Positions 9,530 to 19,455 of a stretch of DNA of 64,000 nucleotides are shown here, piece by piece; within the stretch, counting starts at the first letter, position 1; every line of letters begins with the position of its first letter. A model generated the notes under the pieces. The model searched no databases, was not told where the DNA came from, and saw nothing but the letters and a program-made list of their open reading frames with translations. Position numbers and translations under genes: made by a program. Source of the DNA: Methanogenium marinum (lineage in GTDB: Archaea; Halobacteriota; Methanomicrobia; Methanomicrobiales; Methanomicrobiaceae); assembly GCF_028912405.1 (NCBI RefSeq), contig NZ_JAKELO010000002.1:1745276-1809275 (forward strand), written 5' to 3'.

Positions 9530-10432
9530 TTATTCCTTATTTTTTCCTTTTTTTCGTATATTTTTTAGTTCTTTGAGGGATGCTTCAGGGTTATGGATCA
9601 GATAGTCTGCAACGGTTGGTTCATGGACGAGAGTACATCCTTCACAGGACCAGATTTTCCCGGAATTTTCGCGTTCCAGCCATTTTCCCTGTGATTCATC
9701 ACCGCAAGGGTATAAAGGGCAGTAGCAAAAATCACACCGCTGGCCTTCGCATGATGGATGACAGGGATAATATGGACATCCGTCAGGAATCCACCGCGTC
9801 CAGCGCTCGCCACCGATGGAACTGTGGATATAAAATGGTGGTTTTCTGTGGAATGGTATCTCACTCGTTGCCCATGTTTCAGGGATGCCATATGCTATTG
9901 TCTCAGTCACAAGAGCCTCTGCCCGTGCCAGACGTGCATGAAAATCGGAGTATTCTTCTGTTTCTCCACAACATGTGAGAAAAGTATCCGTTCCGGATCC
10001 CGCCGGAAACCCGGCCATGATGAATGCCTGATGTATCGCATCTTCTGCGGTATTTTGAAGTAATCTGAGACTTGCTTCTGGGAGTGGTTCACGGCAACAG
10101 ACAATGACGGTAACAGGGTCCGGACGCTCTCCCTGTTTACCCGGCTGTGCGAGAATAAATACCATGATTCCATCATAGGCAAAGACGCGAAGCTGGTCTA
10201 TGTGGTTTGGGACCGGCAGAATGATTGCATCGGTATCGTATCCACTTTTCCTGAGGAGATTTCCAATGAGGGTGTCGGCATCCTCTGTTGTATTATTATG
10301 TGGCAGATGTGTGGCGATGATTGTCGATATCCGGGTGATTCTGCTATCTCTGTCAGTCTCCTGTGTGCCTGACATGACTGCGGTGAATGCACCGCGGATA
10401 AATAGTGCCCCGTCCCTGAGAAAGTACCGCAT
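9530..10432 (-). CDS. cbiZ: CbiZ-type adenosylcobinamide amidohydrolase fused to C-terminal cysteine-rich small domain
   Basis: MRYFLRDGALFIRGAFTAVMSG, AIHQAFIMAGFPAGSGTDTF; C-terminal CPYYPCHPSCEGQRCDFCYCPLYPCGD...CEGCTLVH. Confidence 0.75.
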   Translation of the reverse strand: MRYFLRDGALFIRGAFTAVMSGTQETDRDSRITRISTIIATHLPHNNTTEDADTLIGNLLRKSGYDTDAIILPVPNHIDQLRVFAYDGIMVFILAQPGKQGERPDPVTVIVCCREPLPEASLRLLQNTAEDAIHQAFIMAGFPAGSGTDTFLTCCGETEEYSDFHARLARAEALVTETIAYGIPETWATSEIPFHRKPPFYIHSSIGGERWTRWIPDGCPYYPCHPSCEGQRCDFCYCPLYPCGDESQGKWLERENSGKIWSCEGCTLVHEPTVADYLIHNPEASLKELKNIRKKGKNKE

Positions 10433-10498
10433 ATCTGAGTATATGTTGTATCTGATATGAAAAACACTGTGAATTGAAAAAGAAAATTGTCGGGAATA

Positions 10499-10861
10499 TC
10501 AGGCAACGTTGTAGTGAGCCCGGTCTTTGAGTTCCTGCTGTTTGCCTTGGTTCCATCCGGATACATCCGCAAGATATCCTGTTACACGGGAGACCTGTGA
10601 TACATCATGACTGCCGCATTCCGGACAGACTGGCTGGCCACAGAGAGGGCAGTATTCGATTGTCTCAGTGATATTGTGGGTGCAGTGACAGTGGTCAAGT
10701 GGGCACATGATCTCAAGTTGTGTTTCACCGCAGCAGGGGCATGGTGTTTCATCAACAACGTGGTGACAGGTATGGCACTTGTACCTGCGTTCTTCATTTG
10801 GAATATCCTGAAGAGTGGGGTATTTTTTCTTGAGGCTGAGTTGTTCCGGGGTCCAGTTCAT
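10499..10861 (-). CDS. Stand-alone NrdD C-terminal-like zinc/glycyl-radical domain protein
   Basis: CPLCGQPVCPECGSHDVSQVSRVTGYLADVSGWNQGKQQELKDRAHYNV resembles the anaerobic RNR Zn site and RVxGY glycyl-radical loop; only 120 aa. Confidence 0.65.
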   Translation of the reverse strand: MNWTPEQLSLKKKYPTLQDIPNEERRYKCHTCHHVVDETPCPCCGETQLEIMCPLDHCHCTHNITETIEYCPLCGQPVCPECGSHDVSQVSRVTGYLADVSGWNQGKQQELKDRAHYNVA

Positions 10862-11139
10862 GAAATATTCTCATCGACCGGAAAGATAAGATTATTGGTG
10901 TGGCCAATTTGTAATTTTACGATTTTTTCAACAATATCCGTATATAAATTTCCATGATTAGCGAGATTTATTTTAGCTTCTGCTTAGAAGGGCAGTATGA
11001 GAAAAAATGGTCCATTCGATTTCCTGAAAAGAAGAATGGTTAACAGAAATTTGCTGAATAAAATAGGGGTTTGCCTCAGATGACTCATAGGGTTCATCAC
11101 CTGCGGGCCACGATGGCCTGCATCAGAATCGGTCAATCT

Positions 11140-11775
11140 TCATCGGCGAAATTCTGCATAGGCACGTGCTGCCTTTGCAGGGTTCTCTGCGGTGTAGATA
11201 GCTCTCCCCACGATCATCCCATCAATCAGTGGGGCAATGACTGCCGGATCCCCACCCTGCGCACCCACGCCGGGTGAGAGAATCTTCTTCTCTCCAATGA
11301 TGGCGCGCAGGGTCTGCACACGTTCGGGTCGTGTGGCAGGTGCAATGATGCCATGTGCACCGACATCAACAGCCATCTGTGCCAGCAGTTCGGCATTTTT
11401 CCCGCTTAAAAATTCAAGAGCACCGGGATGGCTCATCTCTGTGACAACATAACATTCCCCACCGGCATCATCAGCGGCCTCAACACAGGCGGCAACAGAG
11501 TCACTCCCGCAGAATCCCTGACAGATGATAGCAGAGAATCCGGCTGCAAAGACCTGTTCTGCGATGAGCCGGTTGGTGTTCGGAATATCAGCCACCTTGA
11601 AATCGGCAATGAGGGGTATGCCAAATCCGCTCAGGGGGCCTGCAATATCCAGCCCTGCTGCAAGCACCAGTGGATATCCAATCTTTATGGCATCCAGGTG
11701 GGGGGCTGCGGCATCTGCGACACGAAGTGCCTCTGAGCGGCTAAGGACGTCCAGGGCTAATATCAGGTCAGGCAT
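11140..11775 (-). CDS. pyrF: Orotidine 5'-phosphate decarboxylase
   Basis: MPDLILALDVLSRSEALRVADAAAPHLDAIKIGYPLVL; DFKVADIPNTN; internal Met at 11775 fits better than the longer ORF. Confidence 0.9.
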   Translation of the reverse strand: MPDLILALDVLSRSEALRVADAAAPHLDAIKIGYPLVLAAGLDIAGPLSGFGIPLIADFKVADIPNTNRLIAEQVFAAGFSAIICQGFCGSDSVAACVEAADDAGGECYVVTEMSHPGALEFLSGKNAELLAQMAVDVGAHGIIAPATRPERVQTLRAIIGEKKILSPGVGAQGGDPAVIAPLIDGMIVGRAIYTAENPAKAARAYAEFRR

Positions 11776-12721
11776 GCTCAATTCTCTCCCGCATGGCGGC
11801 AATGATGAGGGGCAGTGTAATGGTTGCATCGCCATAGACTGTCTGGGCACGTGCTTCGCCTGTCACTTTTCCCCATGACTTCGCTTCGTTCAGTGTCGCC
11901 CCGGAGAGTCCGCCGAGATCAGGTCGGTCCCCGGTGAGCTGGACGGCGTAATCAAAGCCGTTTGGTGTCATAAGCATGCTCTGGAAAATATAGTTTTTCG
12001 GCACGCCGCCACCGATTAAAAATGCTCCTGCCCGTTTTGCATTGAAACAGGTGTCCATCAGGCCGTTCATATCGGCGAACGCATCTATGGTCACTTTGTG
12101 CATCTGGTTAAAGAGCCAATATTGCAGGCCGATCATTGAGTCCTGGATGGCAGGGCAGTACACCGGAATATCAGCTTTTGCTGCTGCTGCAAGAATACCG
12201 GAGTCAAGGTGTTCACCAATGTGACGCAGAAGACCGGATATCGAGAGGGTAGTGCCATCTTCGAGTTCTCCAAGAGTTTTCTGCATAAATTCCTCAAATG
12301 TCACAAAAGCATCAGATGGCAGGAAAACGTCATATATTCGATTAATCTCTTCTTCATAGAGTTCATCGTCATCACATATTTCGGTGCCATGGTAATGATG
12401 GCACCCGATGGCCTCAATAGTGTCATGGGTGAGGTTGGCACCAGTTGAAACCAATACATCGACGTAGCCGTCACGGATGAGGTCTTCGACTATCCCGCCC
12501 ATTCCGCCGGGAACCATTGCTCCTGCAAGGCCTAAAAATCGTGTTGTCTCCCCATCGGTGAACATCTCAGTGCAGATATCCGTCGCCCGTGCGAGATATC
12601 CTGCATTATACGCTCCGGCCTTTCCCAGTTCTTCCACCAGTTCAGCCACTGTCATGCCTGCTCTGACCCGTGCCTGTACGACCGGGCTGTTGCAGACGGT
12701 TTTCCCGTTCTCACTGTCCAT
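11768..12721 (-). CDS. dys: Deoxyhypusine synthase
   Basis: GMTVAELVEELGKAGAYNAGYLARATDICTEMF, GLAGAMVPGGMGGIVEDLI, STGANLTHDTIEAIG, FLIGGGVPKNYIFQS; start set at MDSENGK (uncertain). Confidence 0.9.
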   Translation of the reverse strand: MDSENGKTVCNSPVVQARVRAGMTVAELVEELGKAGAYNAGYLARATDICTEMFTDGETTRFLGLAGAMVPGGMGGIVEDLIRDGYVDVLVSTGANLTHDTIEAIGCHHYHGTEICDDDELYEEEINRIYDVFLPSDAFVTFEEFMQKTLGELEDGTTLSISGLLRHIGEHLDSGILAAAAKADIPVYCPAIQDSMIGLQYWLFNQMHKVTIDAFADMNGLMDTCFNAKRAGAFLIGGGVPKNYIFQSMLMTPNGFDYAVQLTGDRPDLGGLSGATLNEAKSWGKVTGEARAQTVYGDATITLPLIIAAMRERIEHA

Positions 12722-12853
12722 ATAACTGACAACAATATTGTTCGGACACTGCATTAAACGAACGGGAACAGGAAAAATGAGTGGGTTCCGGGGGGGATGG
12801 ATAGTTCTGGTACAGGAGTCTGGTAAAAAGAATAAATCCCGTATTTTAATCAA

Positions 12854-13618
12854 TTAAATTTCTTTACCTACAGCAATAGGATATCCTGCATCAACCCATG
12901 CTGCATAATTCCCTTCAAGACGGTGTACCGGGTTGAACCCAGCATCCACGAATGCCTGAGCTCCTGATATACTTGCTTCGTCTGTGTGGCAGTAGATGAG
13001 ATACGGCCGGGATTTATCCATGGTCATCATCTCTGTTTCCAGTGTCGCAAGTGGCGCACTCACAGCCCCTGCAATATGCCCATCAAGATAAGCCGGGGAT
13101 ACATCTACGATGATAATCCGTGATCCTGTGGCATCAATGACATTTTTTGCCTGCTCTGCGGTTACATTCATGTACCCCGGCATTTCAACTGGGTATCCGG
13201 CATCTGTCCATGCTGCATAATTGCCTTTCATCCGGTATACCGGTGAGAATCCGTTTGAAGCAAATGTTTCTGCACCCTGTATGCTTGCACTGTCACTGTG
13301 GCAGTAAATGAGATACTCACGGTCCCTGCCGAGGTATGCCAGTTCTTCTTCAAGAGTCGCGAGAGGCATGCTCACCGCACCGGGGATATGTCCCTCAGTC
13401 CATACCGGGGATACATCAACTACAAGTGTGGATGCCTTCATCGCAAAGGATGACGCTTCCTCTGCGGTCATATCTGTGTACCCGGAAACTGTCTCCACTT
13501 CCGGGGCTCCCCCGTTGCCCCCATAGTCTGTACATCCGGCTGCACACAGCGCACATAGCGTAGCTAATACAGCCCCCCATTGAATTATTTCCGTTCGGTT
13601 CATCCAAATCACAGCCAT
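12854..13618 (-). CDS. Lipoprotein with two tandem rhodanese domains
   Basis: Lipobox-like LCALCAAGC; two copies of VDVSP(V/A)...GHI(P/A)GAVS(M/A)PLATLE...YLIYCH(S/T)D.AS...NYAAW.DAGYP. Confidence 0.85.
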   Translation of the reverse strand: MAVIWMNRTEIIQWGAVLATLCALCAAGCTDYGGNGGAPEVETVSGYTDMTAEEASSFAMKASTLVVDVSPVWTEGHIPGAVSMPLATLEEELAYLGRDREYLIYCHSDSASIQGAETFASNGFSPVYRMKGNYAAWTDAGYPVEMPGYMNVTAEQAKNVIDATGSRIIIVDVSPAYLDGHIAGAVSAPLATLETEMMTMDKSRPYLIYCHTDEASISGAQAFVDAGFNPVHRLEGNYAAWVDAGYPIAVGKEI

Positions 13619-13807
13619 CAGATGGCTGATTGGGTAGTGGAAAGGAAGGGTGATAATTGTTACCCCGATCTTTTTTTATGTATCCCTGATATACAGCAGC
13701 ATGTGTGAGATTAAAGCGAGTGAATTTTAATATACTGTGTGTGACATGAAGGGAGGATTAATGTGTGGCCATCATGCAACAAAGTAGATTGTATAAGGTG
13801 ATGATAT

Positions 13808-14272
13808 ACGGAATCTCTTACTGAATCAATAATCTCCTCCTATCCTGAAGATCCCCGCTATTTGCTTGCAATTTTGCAGGACATCCAGGAAAAAGAGCAT
13901 TATATCTCTGTGGATGTGATGCGGTCAGTTGCCTGCTATCTGGATGTACCTGAGAGTCGGGTATACAGTGTTGCCACGTTCTATAAGGCACTCAGCCTTG
14001 TTCCTCTCGGAAAGAATGTCATCAAAATGTGTAATGGGACAGCCTGCCACATCAGGGGTTCCCCTGAAGTTATGAAGGCATTTGAGAAGGAACTGGGAAT
14101 TAAAAACGGAGAGACCACTGAAGACGGTATGTTCACCCTGCAGACAGTGAACTGCCTGGGCGCCTGTGCGCTTGCACCGGTGGTTACTGTAAATGGTCGT
14201 GTCTTTGGGAAAGTCAGGGTGAAAGATGTCCCCTGCATTATACAGGAGGTCAGAGAAGATGAAACTGAATAA
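13808..14272 (+). CDS. NuoE/HndA-like [2Fe-2S] subunit; probable non-canonical (ACG) or mutated start
   Basis: [21 protein letters not shown]...[14 protein letters not shown]...[14 protein letters not shown]; family-like sequence extends upstream of the listed TTG (13862) to ACG at 13808, with AGGTGAT at 13796-13802. Confidence 0.75.
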   Translation, partial: TESLTESIISSYPEDPRYLLAILQDIQEKEHYISVDVMRSVACYLDVPESRVYSVATFYKALSLVPLGKNVIKMCNGTACHIRGSPEVMKAFEKELGIKNGETTEDGMFTLQTVNCLGACALAPVVTVNGRVFGKVRVKDVPCIIQEVREDETE

Positions 14273-16130
14273 TCCACGTGCACTGGAAGAATATCGTGTA
14301 TCACTCCCACCAAAAGGGGGTGGCGCCCCTGTTCGTGTCCGCGTCTGTGCAGGAACCGGATGCATTGCGAGTGGAAGCCAGGCGGTTTATGATGCGTTTG
14401 TCAGAGAAGCAGAAAACCATGGCATGACAATTGGTGTGGACTTTGCAGCCGACACCACCGGATGCCACGGATTCTGTGAAAATGGGCCGATTGTGCAGAT
14501 AGACCCGGCGAATATCTTCTATCAGCATGTTACACCGGATGACGTCCCTGAGATTTTTGAGAAGACAATACGTGAGGGGGAATCTGTGGAACGTCTTCTC
14601 TATCGGGATGCGGCCACAAAAAAACGATGCAAAAGCGAAGGGGAAATCCCATTTTATACCCACCAGCAAAGAATTGTTCTCCAGCGGACCGGGCATATTG
14701 ATCCGACCGATATCAATGACTATATTCGTGAGGATGGCTACTCCGGCCTTGTGAAAGCTCTCTCTTTCTCGCCAAAAGAGGTTGTTGATGAAGTCATCAA
14801 ATCCGGTCTGCGGGGGCGTGGTGGCGGTGGTTTTCCAACCGGAACGAAATGGGAGTCTGCCCGGATTGTTGAATCTGAGAAGAAGTATGTGGTTGCAAAT
14901 GGAGATGAGGGCGACCCCGGCGCCTTCATGAACCGTAGTCTCATGGAAGGTGACCCGCACAGTATCATTGAAGGAATGATCATCGGTGCCTGGGCTGTCG
15001 GGGCGGGGAACGGCTATATCTATGTCCGCGATGAGTATCCTCTGGCGGTATCTAATCTTAGGAGGGCAATTGTTGAGGCACAGCGTCTTGGCCTGCTTGG
15101 AACAGATATCCTCGGAAGTGGGTTTGATTTTGATATTGAGATCACCCGTGGTGGCGGTGCCTTCGTCTGTGGAGAATCAACCGCCCTGATGGCATCCATA
15201 GAAGGGATGGCCGGTGTGCCTCGGGTGAAATACATCCGTTCTACAGAGAAAGGGCTCTGGGATGCGCCTGCAGTGCTCAATAATGTCGAAACCTGGTCTG
15301 ACATTCCCCGTATCATCCTCAATGGTGCAGCATGGTATGCAGGAATCGGGACTGAAAATAATAGCGGGACAAAGGTTTTCTCACTTGTCGGGAAGATAAA
15401 AAACAGTGGCCTTGTTGAAGTGCCACTGGGAACCCCCCTACGGAAAATTATCTTTGATATTGGCGGCGGGGTGATGAACAATCGTGAATTTAAGGCAGTG
15501 CAGTCAGGTGGTCCTTCAGGGGGATGTCTGCCAGCGTCAAAGCTGGACACACCGGTAGATTTTGATCATCTGAAAGAGGCAGGAGCCATGATGGGATCTG
15601 GTGGTCTCATCATCATGGATGACCACACCTGCATGGTCAATGTAGCCCAGTATTTCATTGATTTCCTTGTAGGTGAGTGCTGTGGCAAATGTACTCCCTG
15701 TCGGGAAGGCCTGCATGCCATGCAGGTGCTTCTCCATGGCCTGACATCAGGAACAGCACGTCCGGGTGATGTTGCTCTACTGCGTGAAATCGCAGAATCT
15801 GTGCGTGACACATCACTCTGTGGTCTGGGCCAGACATCAGCGAACCCTGTTCTCTCGACGATGAAATTCTTCCCTGAGGAGTATGAGGAACATGAGAAGG
15901 AAGGATTCTGCCGTGCGGGCGTATGTTCCGGCCTGTATGCGGTTTCAATCGATCCGGAGACCTGCACCGGATGCGGGATGTGTGCACGGGTCTGCCCGGC
16001 GAATGCCATATCCGGTGAGAAAAAACAGGTGCATGTGGTGGACCATGCGTTATGTATCACCTGTGGATCCTGTGTGGATGCCTGCAGGTTTAATGCCATT
16101 CTGATTGAACGGGGGAATTCCAATGACTGA
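14259..16130 (+). CDS. NuoF/HndC-like NAD(P)- and FMN-binding Fe-S subunit with C-terminal 2[4Fe-4S] ferredoxin domain
   Basis: [44 protein letters not shown]-terminal [18 protein letters not shown] upstream of ATG. Confidence 0.9.
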   Translation: MKLNNPRALEEYRVSLPPKGGGAPVRVRVCAGTGCIASGSQAVYDAFVREAENHGMTIGVDFAADTTGCHGFCENGPIVQIDPANIFYQHVTPDDVPEIFEKTIREGESVERLLYRDAATKKRCKSEGEIPFYTHQQRIVLQRTGHIDPTDINDYIREDGYSGLVKALSFSPKEVVDEVIKSGLRGRGGGGFPTGTKWESARIVESEKKYVVANGDEGDPGAFMNRSLMEGDPHSIIEGMIIGAWAVGAGNGYIYVRDEYPLAVSNLRRAIVEAQRLGLLGTDILGSGFDFDIEITRGGGAFVCGESTALMASIEGMAGVPRVKYIRSTEKGLWDAPAVLNNVETWSDIPRIILNGAAWYAGIGTENNSGTKVFSLVGKIKNSGLVEVPLGTPLRKIIFDIGGGVMNNREFKAVQSGGPSGGCLPASKLDTPVDFDHLKEAGAMMGSGGLIIMDDHTCMVNVAQYFIDFLVGECCGKCTPCREGLHAMQVLLHGLTSGTARPGDVALLREIAESVRDTSLCGLGQTSANPVLSTMKFFPEEYEEHEKEGFCRAGVCSGLYAVSIDPETCTGCGMCARVCPANAISGEKKQVHVVDHALCITCGSCVDACRFNAILIERGNSND

Positions 16131-16866
16131 GTTGATTGAGATAACCATTGACGGGAGGAAAGTGGCCGTGGAAAAGGGTACAAAGATCCTTTCAGCGGCA
16201 AAAGAACTGGGCATTGAAATTCCTACGCTCTGCCATCATGAAGCCCTCCCGCCGGACGGGAACTGCCGCCTCTGTCAGGTGGAAGTTGTCGAACGTGGGA
16301 AGCGAAAGCTTGCGGTCTCCTGCATGTATCCGGTCCGTGGGCCGATGGAGGTATTTACCAACACGGAACGGGTAATGGATGCACGCCGGTCAGTGATCCG
16401 TCTCCACCTGAACCGGTGCCCGCAGGCAACCATCCTGCAGGATCTTGCCCGTGAGTATGGGGTTGAACCACTGGATGAACGGTTTGTTGCAGAGCATGAT
16501 GATCTTTGTATACGATGCGGGCGGTGTGTTCGTGCCTGTGCTGCACTCGGCAATAACTGCCTGGGGTTCGCCGGGCGGGGGTGGGACCGCACCATCATTC
16601 CCCCCTTTGACGAACCACCTGTGGGGTGTCTTGGATGTGCTGCCTGTGCAGAGGTCTGCCCGACAGGTGCAATTAAGGTCCGTGAAGAAGGGAATATTCG
16701 TGAGATCTGGGGTCGTGAATTCAGGCTTGTCCGGTGCACTTCATGTGGTGAATATTTCGCAACCAAAGAACAGCTTGAGAAGGTAGATTCCTGTGGAGTA
16801 GAGGTATCTGAAATATGTCCACACTGCCGGAAACGTGATGAGGCAAAGCGCATGAAAATTTCATGA
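16123..16866 (+). CDS. NuoG/HoxU-like Fe-S subunit (N-terminal [2Fe-2S], [4Fe-4S] motifs, C-terminal CxxC pairs)
   Basis: [50 protein letters not shown]; no hydrogenase or formate dehydrogenase domain. Confidence 0.85.
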   Translation: MTELIEITIDGRKVAVEKGTKILSAAKELGIEIPTLCHHEALPPDGNCRLCQVEVVERGKRKLAVSCMYPVRGPMEVFTNTERVMDARRSVIRLHLNRCPQATILQDLAREYGVEPLDERFVAEHDDLCIRCGRCVRACAALGNNCLGFAGRGWDRTIIPPFDEPPVGCLGCAACAEVCPTGAIKVREEGNIREIWGREFRLVRCTSCGEYFATKEQLEKVDSCGVEVSEICPHCRKRDEAKRMKIS

Positions 16867-17080
16867 TGATGAGTGAATTATTCACAATTCAAATACTATT
16901 TTCCATTAACTAACTGAGTATGTAAATATTTAATTATTGATCAAATTTGCCCTTATTTTTGAATTCATTTGAATATTGGTCGTATTTTTTATTGCGCTCA
17001 TGAATACCTTAATTACGTTCTCAGGTCATTGGTGACTTGTAATGATCTGATTTAAGATCCGTTACAGGAGTTGAAATCCG

Positions 17081-17569
17081 ATGGATAATGCCAGAAAACT
17101 GCTGATGATTGCACCTGAAAAGTGCATCAGCTGCGGAACATGCGAACTGGCCTGTTCCCTTGCCCACGAAGGGGAATTCAGACCCTCGAAATCACGAATA
17201 ACCGTATACCGGTTTGAAATGGGAGTTACCATCCCGATGACCTGCTTCCAGTGTGACAGCCCTGCCTGTGTCGCAGCATGCAGGACCAGTGCACTGGTGA
17301 AGAATACTGAGAGTGGTGTCGTCACCATTAACAGTGAGAAATGTATCGGATGCAGGATGTGTGAGATGGCCTGTCCGTTTGGCAATATTGCGTACAATGC
17401 GGTCACAAAGACACCGATGAAGTGTGATCTATGTGGCGGAGATCCTGAATGTGCGAAATACTGCCCGACACATGCCATCGAGTACGTGCCTGCAGATGCG
17501 GCAGTGAGCAAAAAAAAGTATGAATTCTCAGCAAAAATGGCTGCAGCAATAGGGGAGGGGAATAAATAA
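17081..17569 (+). CDS. Polyferredoxin, HycB/AorA/BamC-like electron-transfer subunit
   Basis: [72 protein letters not shown]. Confidence 0.85.
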   Translation: MDNARKLLMIAPEKCISCGTCELACSLAHEGEFRPSKSRITVYRFEMGVTIPMTCFQCDSPACVAACRTSALVKNTESGVVTINSEKCIGCRMCEMACPFGNIAYNAVTKTPMKCDLCGGDPECAKYCPTHAIEYVPADAAVSKKKYEFSAKMAAAIGEGNK

Positions 17570-19380
17570 TGAATGGCTGGACAGGCACTGTGCTCCGTAT
17601 CAACCTCACGGAGGGCACAGTACAAAAAGAACCCCTGAGAACAGATGATGCAAATGAGTATATCGGAGGAAGGGGCCTCGGATCAAAGTACTTCATGGAC
17701 GAAGTGGACCCAAAAATCGATGCTCTGGGACCTGGGAACAAGCTTATTTATGCAACGGGACCTCTGACCGGCACGATGGGTGTCTCTACCGGCCGCCATG
17801 ACATCATTGCAAAAGGACCATTGAATGATACCCTTGCAGCATCTAATTCCGGTGGATATTTTGGCCCGGAAATAAAGTATGCCGGGTATGACATGATTAT
17901 TTTTGAAGGAAAGTCCGAAAAGCCGGTCTATGTATTCATCAATAACGGCAGTGTTGAGATCCGTGATGCTTCCCATCTCTGGGGCAAAAATGTTCCTGAT
18001 ACAACGGATATTCTGCTCACAGAGACAGACGCTGACGCAAAGGTCAGCTGTATAGGGCCTGCAGGTGAAAATCTGGTTCTGTTTGCCGCAATTATTAATG
18101 ATAAACATCGTGCTGCCGGCCGGACCGGTATAGGTGCGGTGATGGGTTCTAAGAACCTCAAGGCACTGGTGGTCCGCGGAACTGGTGGTGTAAAGATAGC
18201 AGATAAGGCCGGATTCCTTAAAGCTATTCAGGATGGCCGTGCTAAAATATTTGCAAACCCGGTTACATCTGGTGGTCTTCCGGCGTTCGGGACAAATGTG
18301 CTCGTCAATATCATCAATGAAGTGGGAGGGCTCCCCACCCACAACTGGCAGGAGTCATATGATCCGGATGCAGAGAAGATAAGCGGTGAGACCCAGGCAA
18401 AAGAGAATCTCTCCCATGGAAAAGGATGTGCCGGTTGTGTGATTGGCTGTGGGCGTGTCGAAAAGGCACATGGCAAATTTGCATCTTCCGGTGAGGGCCC
18501 GGAGTATGAGACGACATGGGCCTTTGGCTCTGACTGTGGCGTATCTGATGTAAATGCAGTGCTGAAGGCAAATTTCCTCTGCAATGAATTAGGTCTTGAC
18601 ACCATTACGATGGGAAGCACCATTGCCTGTGCGATGGAACTCAATCAGAGAGGATTTATTGACAGTACAATAACAGGCACTGATCTGCGGTTTGGAAATG
18701 CGGATGCCATGGTTGAGATGGTAGAAGCAACAGCATATCGGAAAGGGTTCGGAAATAACCTCGCCGAAGGGTCATACCGGCTTGCAGATTCCTATGGTCA
18801 TGCGGAACTCTCGATGACCGTGAAGAAACAGGAGATGCCTGCCTATGACCCGCGTGCTATTCAGGGTATTGGCCTTGAGTATGCCACCTCAAACCGTGGC
18901 GGCTGTCATGTCAGGGGATATACCATCTCTCCTGAAGTGCTTGGCCTTCCGATGAAGATGGATCCGGCCACGACCGAGGGGAAACCCCAGATCCTGAAGG
19001 TATTCCAGGATTTAACAGCGGCTCTCTCTGCCTCAGGTACCTGTCTCTTTACCTCATTTGCGATCGGCGGTGACGATATTGCAGCCGAGCTCACGGCAGC
19101 AACCGGTGTCACCTATACCGCAGATGATTTCATGAAAATTGGTGAGCGGATTTACAACCTGGAACGTCTCTTCATCATGAAAGCAGGCTATACAAAGGTA
19201 GATGATACGCTTCCACCACGGCTGCTGAATGATCCAATCCATGCGGGACCTTCCAAAGGCACAGTGAGTCATCTGACTGAGATGATGCCAGTGTATTATG
19301 AAGAACGTGGTTGGGATGAAGACGGCATACCAACAATGGAAAAATTAGAAGAGCTGGGCCTCAGTGCTTACGCTCTCTGA
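17569..19380 (+). CDS. Aldehyde:ferredoxin oxidoreductase family (tungsten pterin) catalytic subunit
   Basis: [77 protein letters not shown]. Confidence 0.9.
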   Translation: MNGWTGTVLRINLTEGTVQKEPLRTDDANEYIGGRGLGSKYFMDEVDPKIDALGPGNKLIYATGPLTGTMGVSTGRHDIIAKGPLNDTLAASNSGGYFGPEIKYAGYDMIIFEGKSEKPVYVFINNGSVEIRDASHLWGKNVPDTTDILLTETDADAKVSCIGPAGENLVLFAAIINDKHRAAGRTGIGAVMGSKNLKALVVRGTGGVKIADKAGFLKAIQDGRAKIFANPVTSGGLPAFGTNVLVNIINEVGGLPTHNWQESYDPDAEKISGETQAKENLSHGKGCAGCVIGCGRVEKAHGKFASSGEGPEYETTWAFGSDCGVSDVNAVLKANFLCNELGLDTITMGSTIACAMELNQRGFIDSTITGTDLRFGNADAMVEMVEATAYRKGFGNNLAEGSYRLADSYGHAELSMTVKKQEMPAYDPRAIQGIGLEYATSNRGGCHVRGYTISPEVLGLPMKMDPATTEGKPQILKVFQDLTAALSASGTCLFTSFAIGGDDIAAELTAATGVTYTADDFMKIGERIYNLERLFIMKAGYTKVDDTLPPRLLNDPIHAGPSKGTVSHLTEMMPVYYEERGWDEDGIPTMEKLEELGLSAYAL

Positions 19381-19455
19381 AAAATATTTTTTTTATTCCG
19401 GTTGCAAATAGTGAATGCCGGAAACCTATAATTCTGAAAAAATTAGTCCGGAATA

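Noticed and set aside
15020-15550. Reverse-strand ORFs opposite NuoF-like gene
   Set aside because: Shadow ORFs; the forward frame has unambiguous NuoF motifs.
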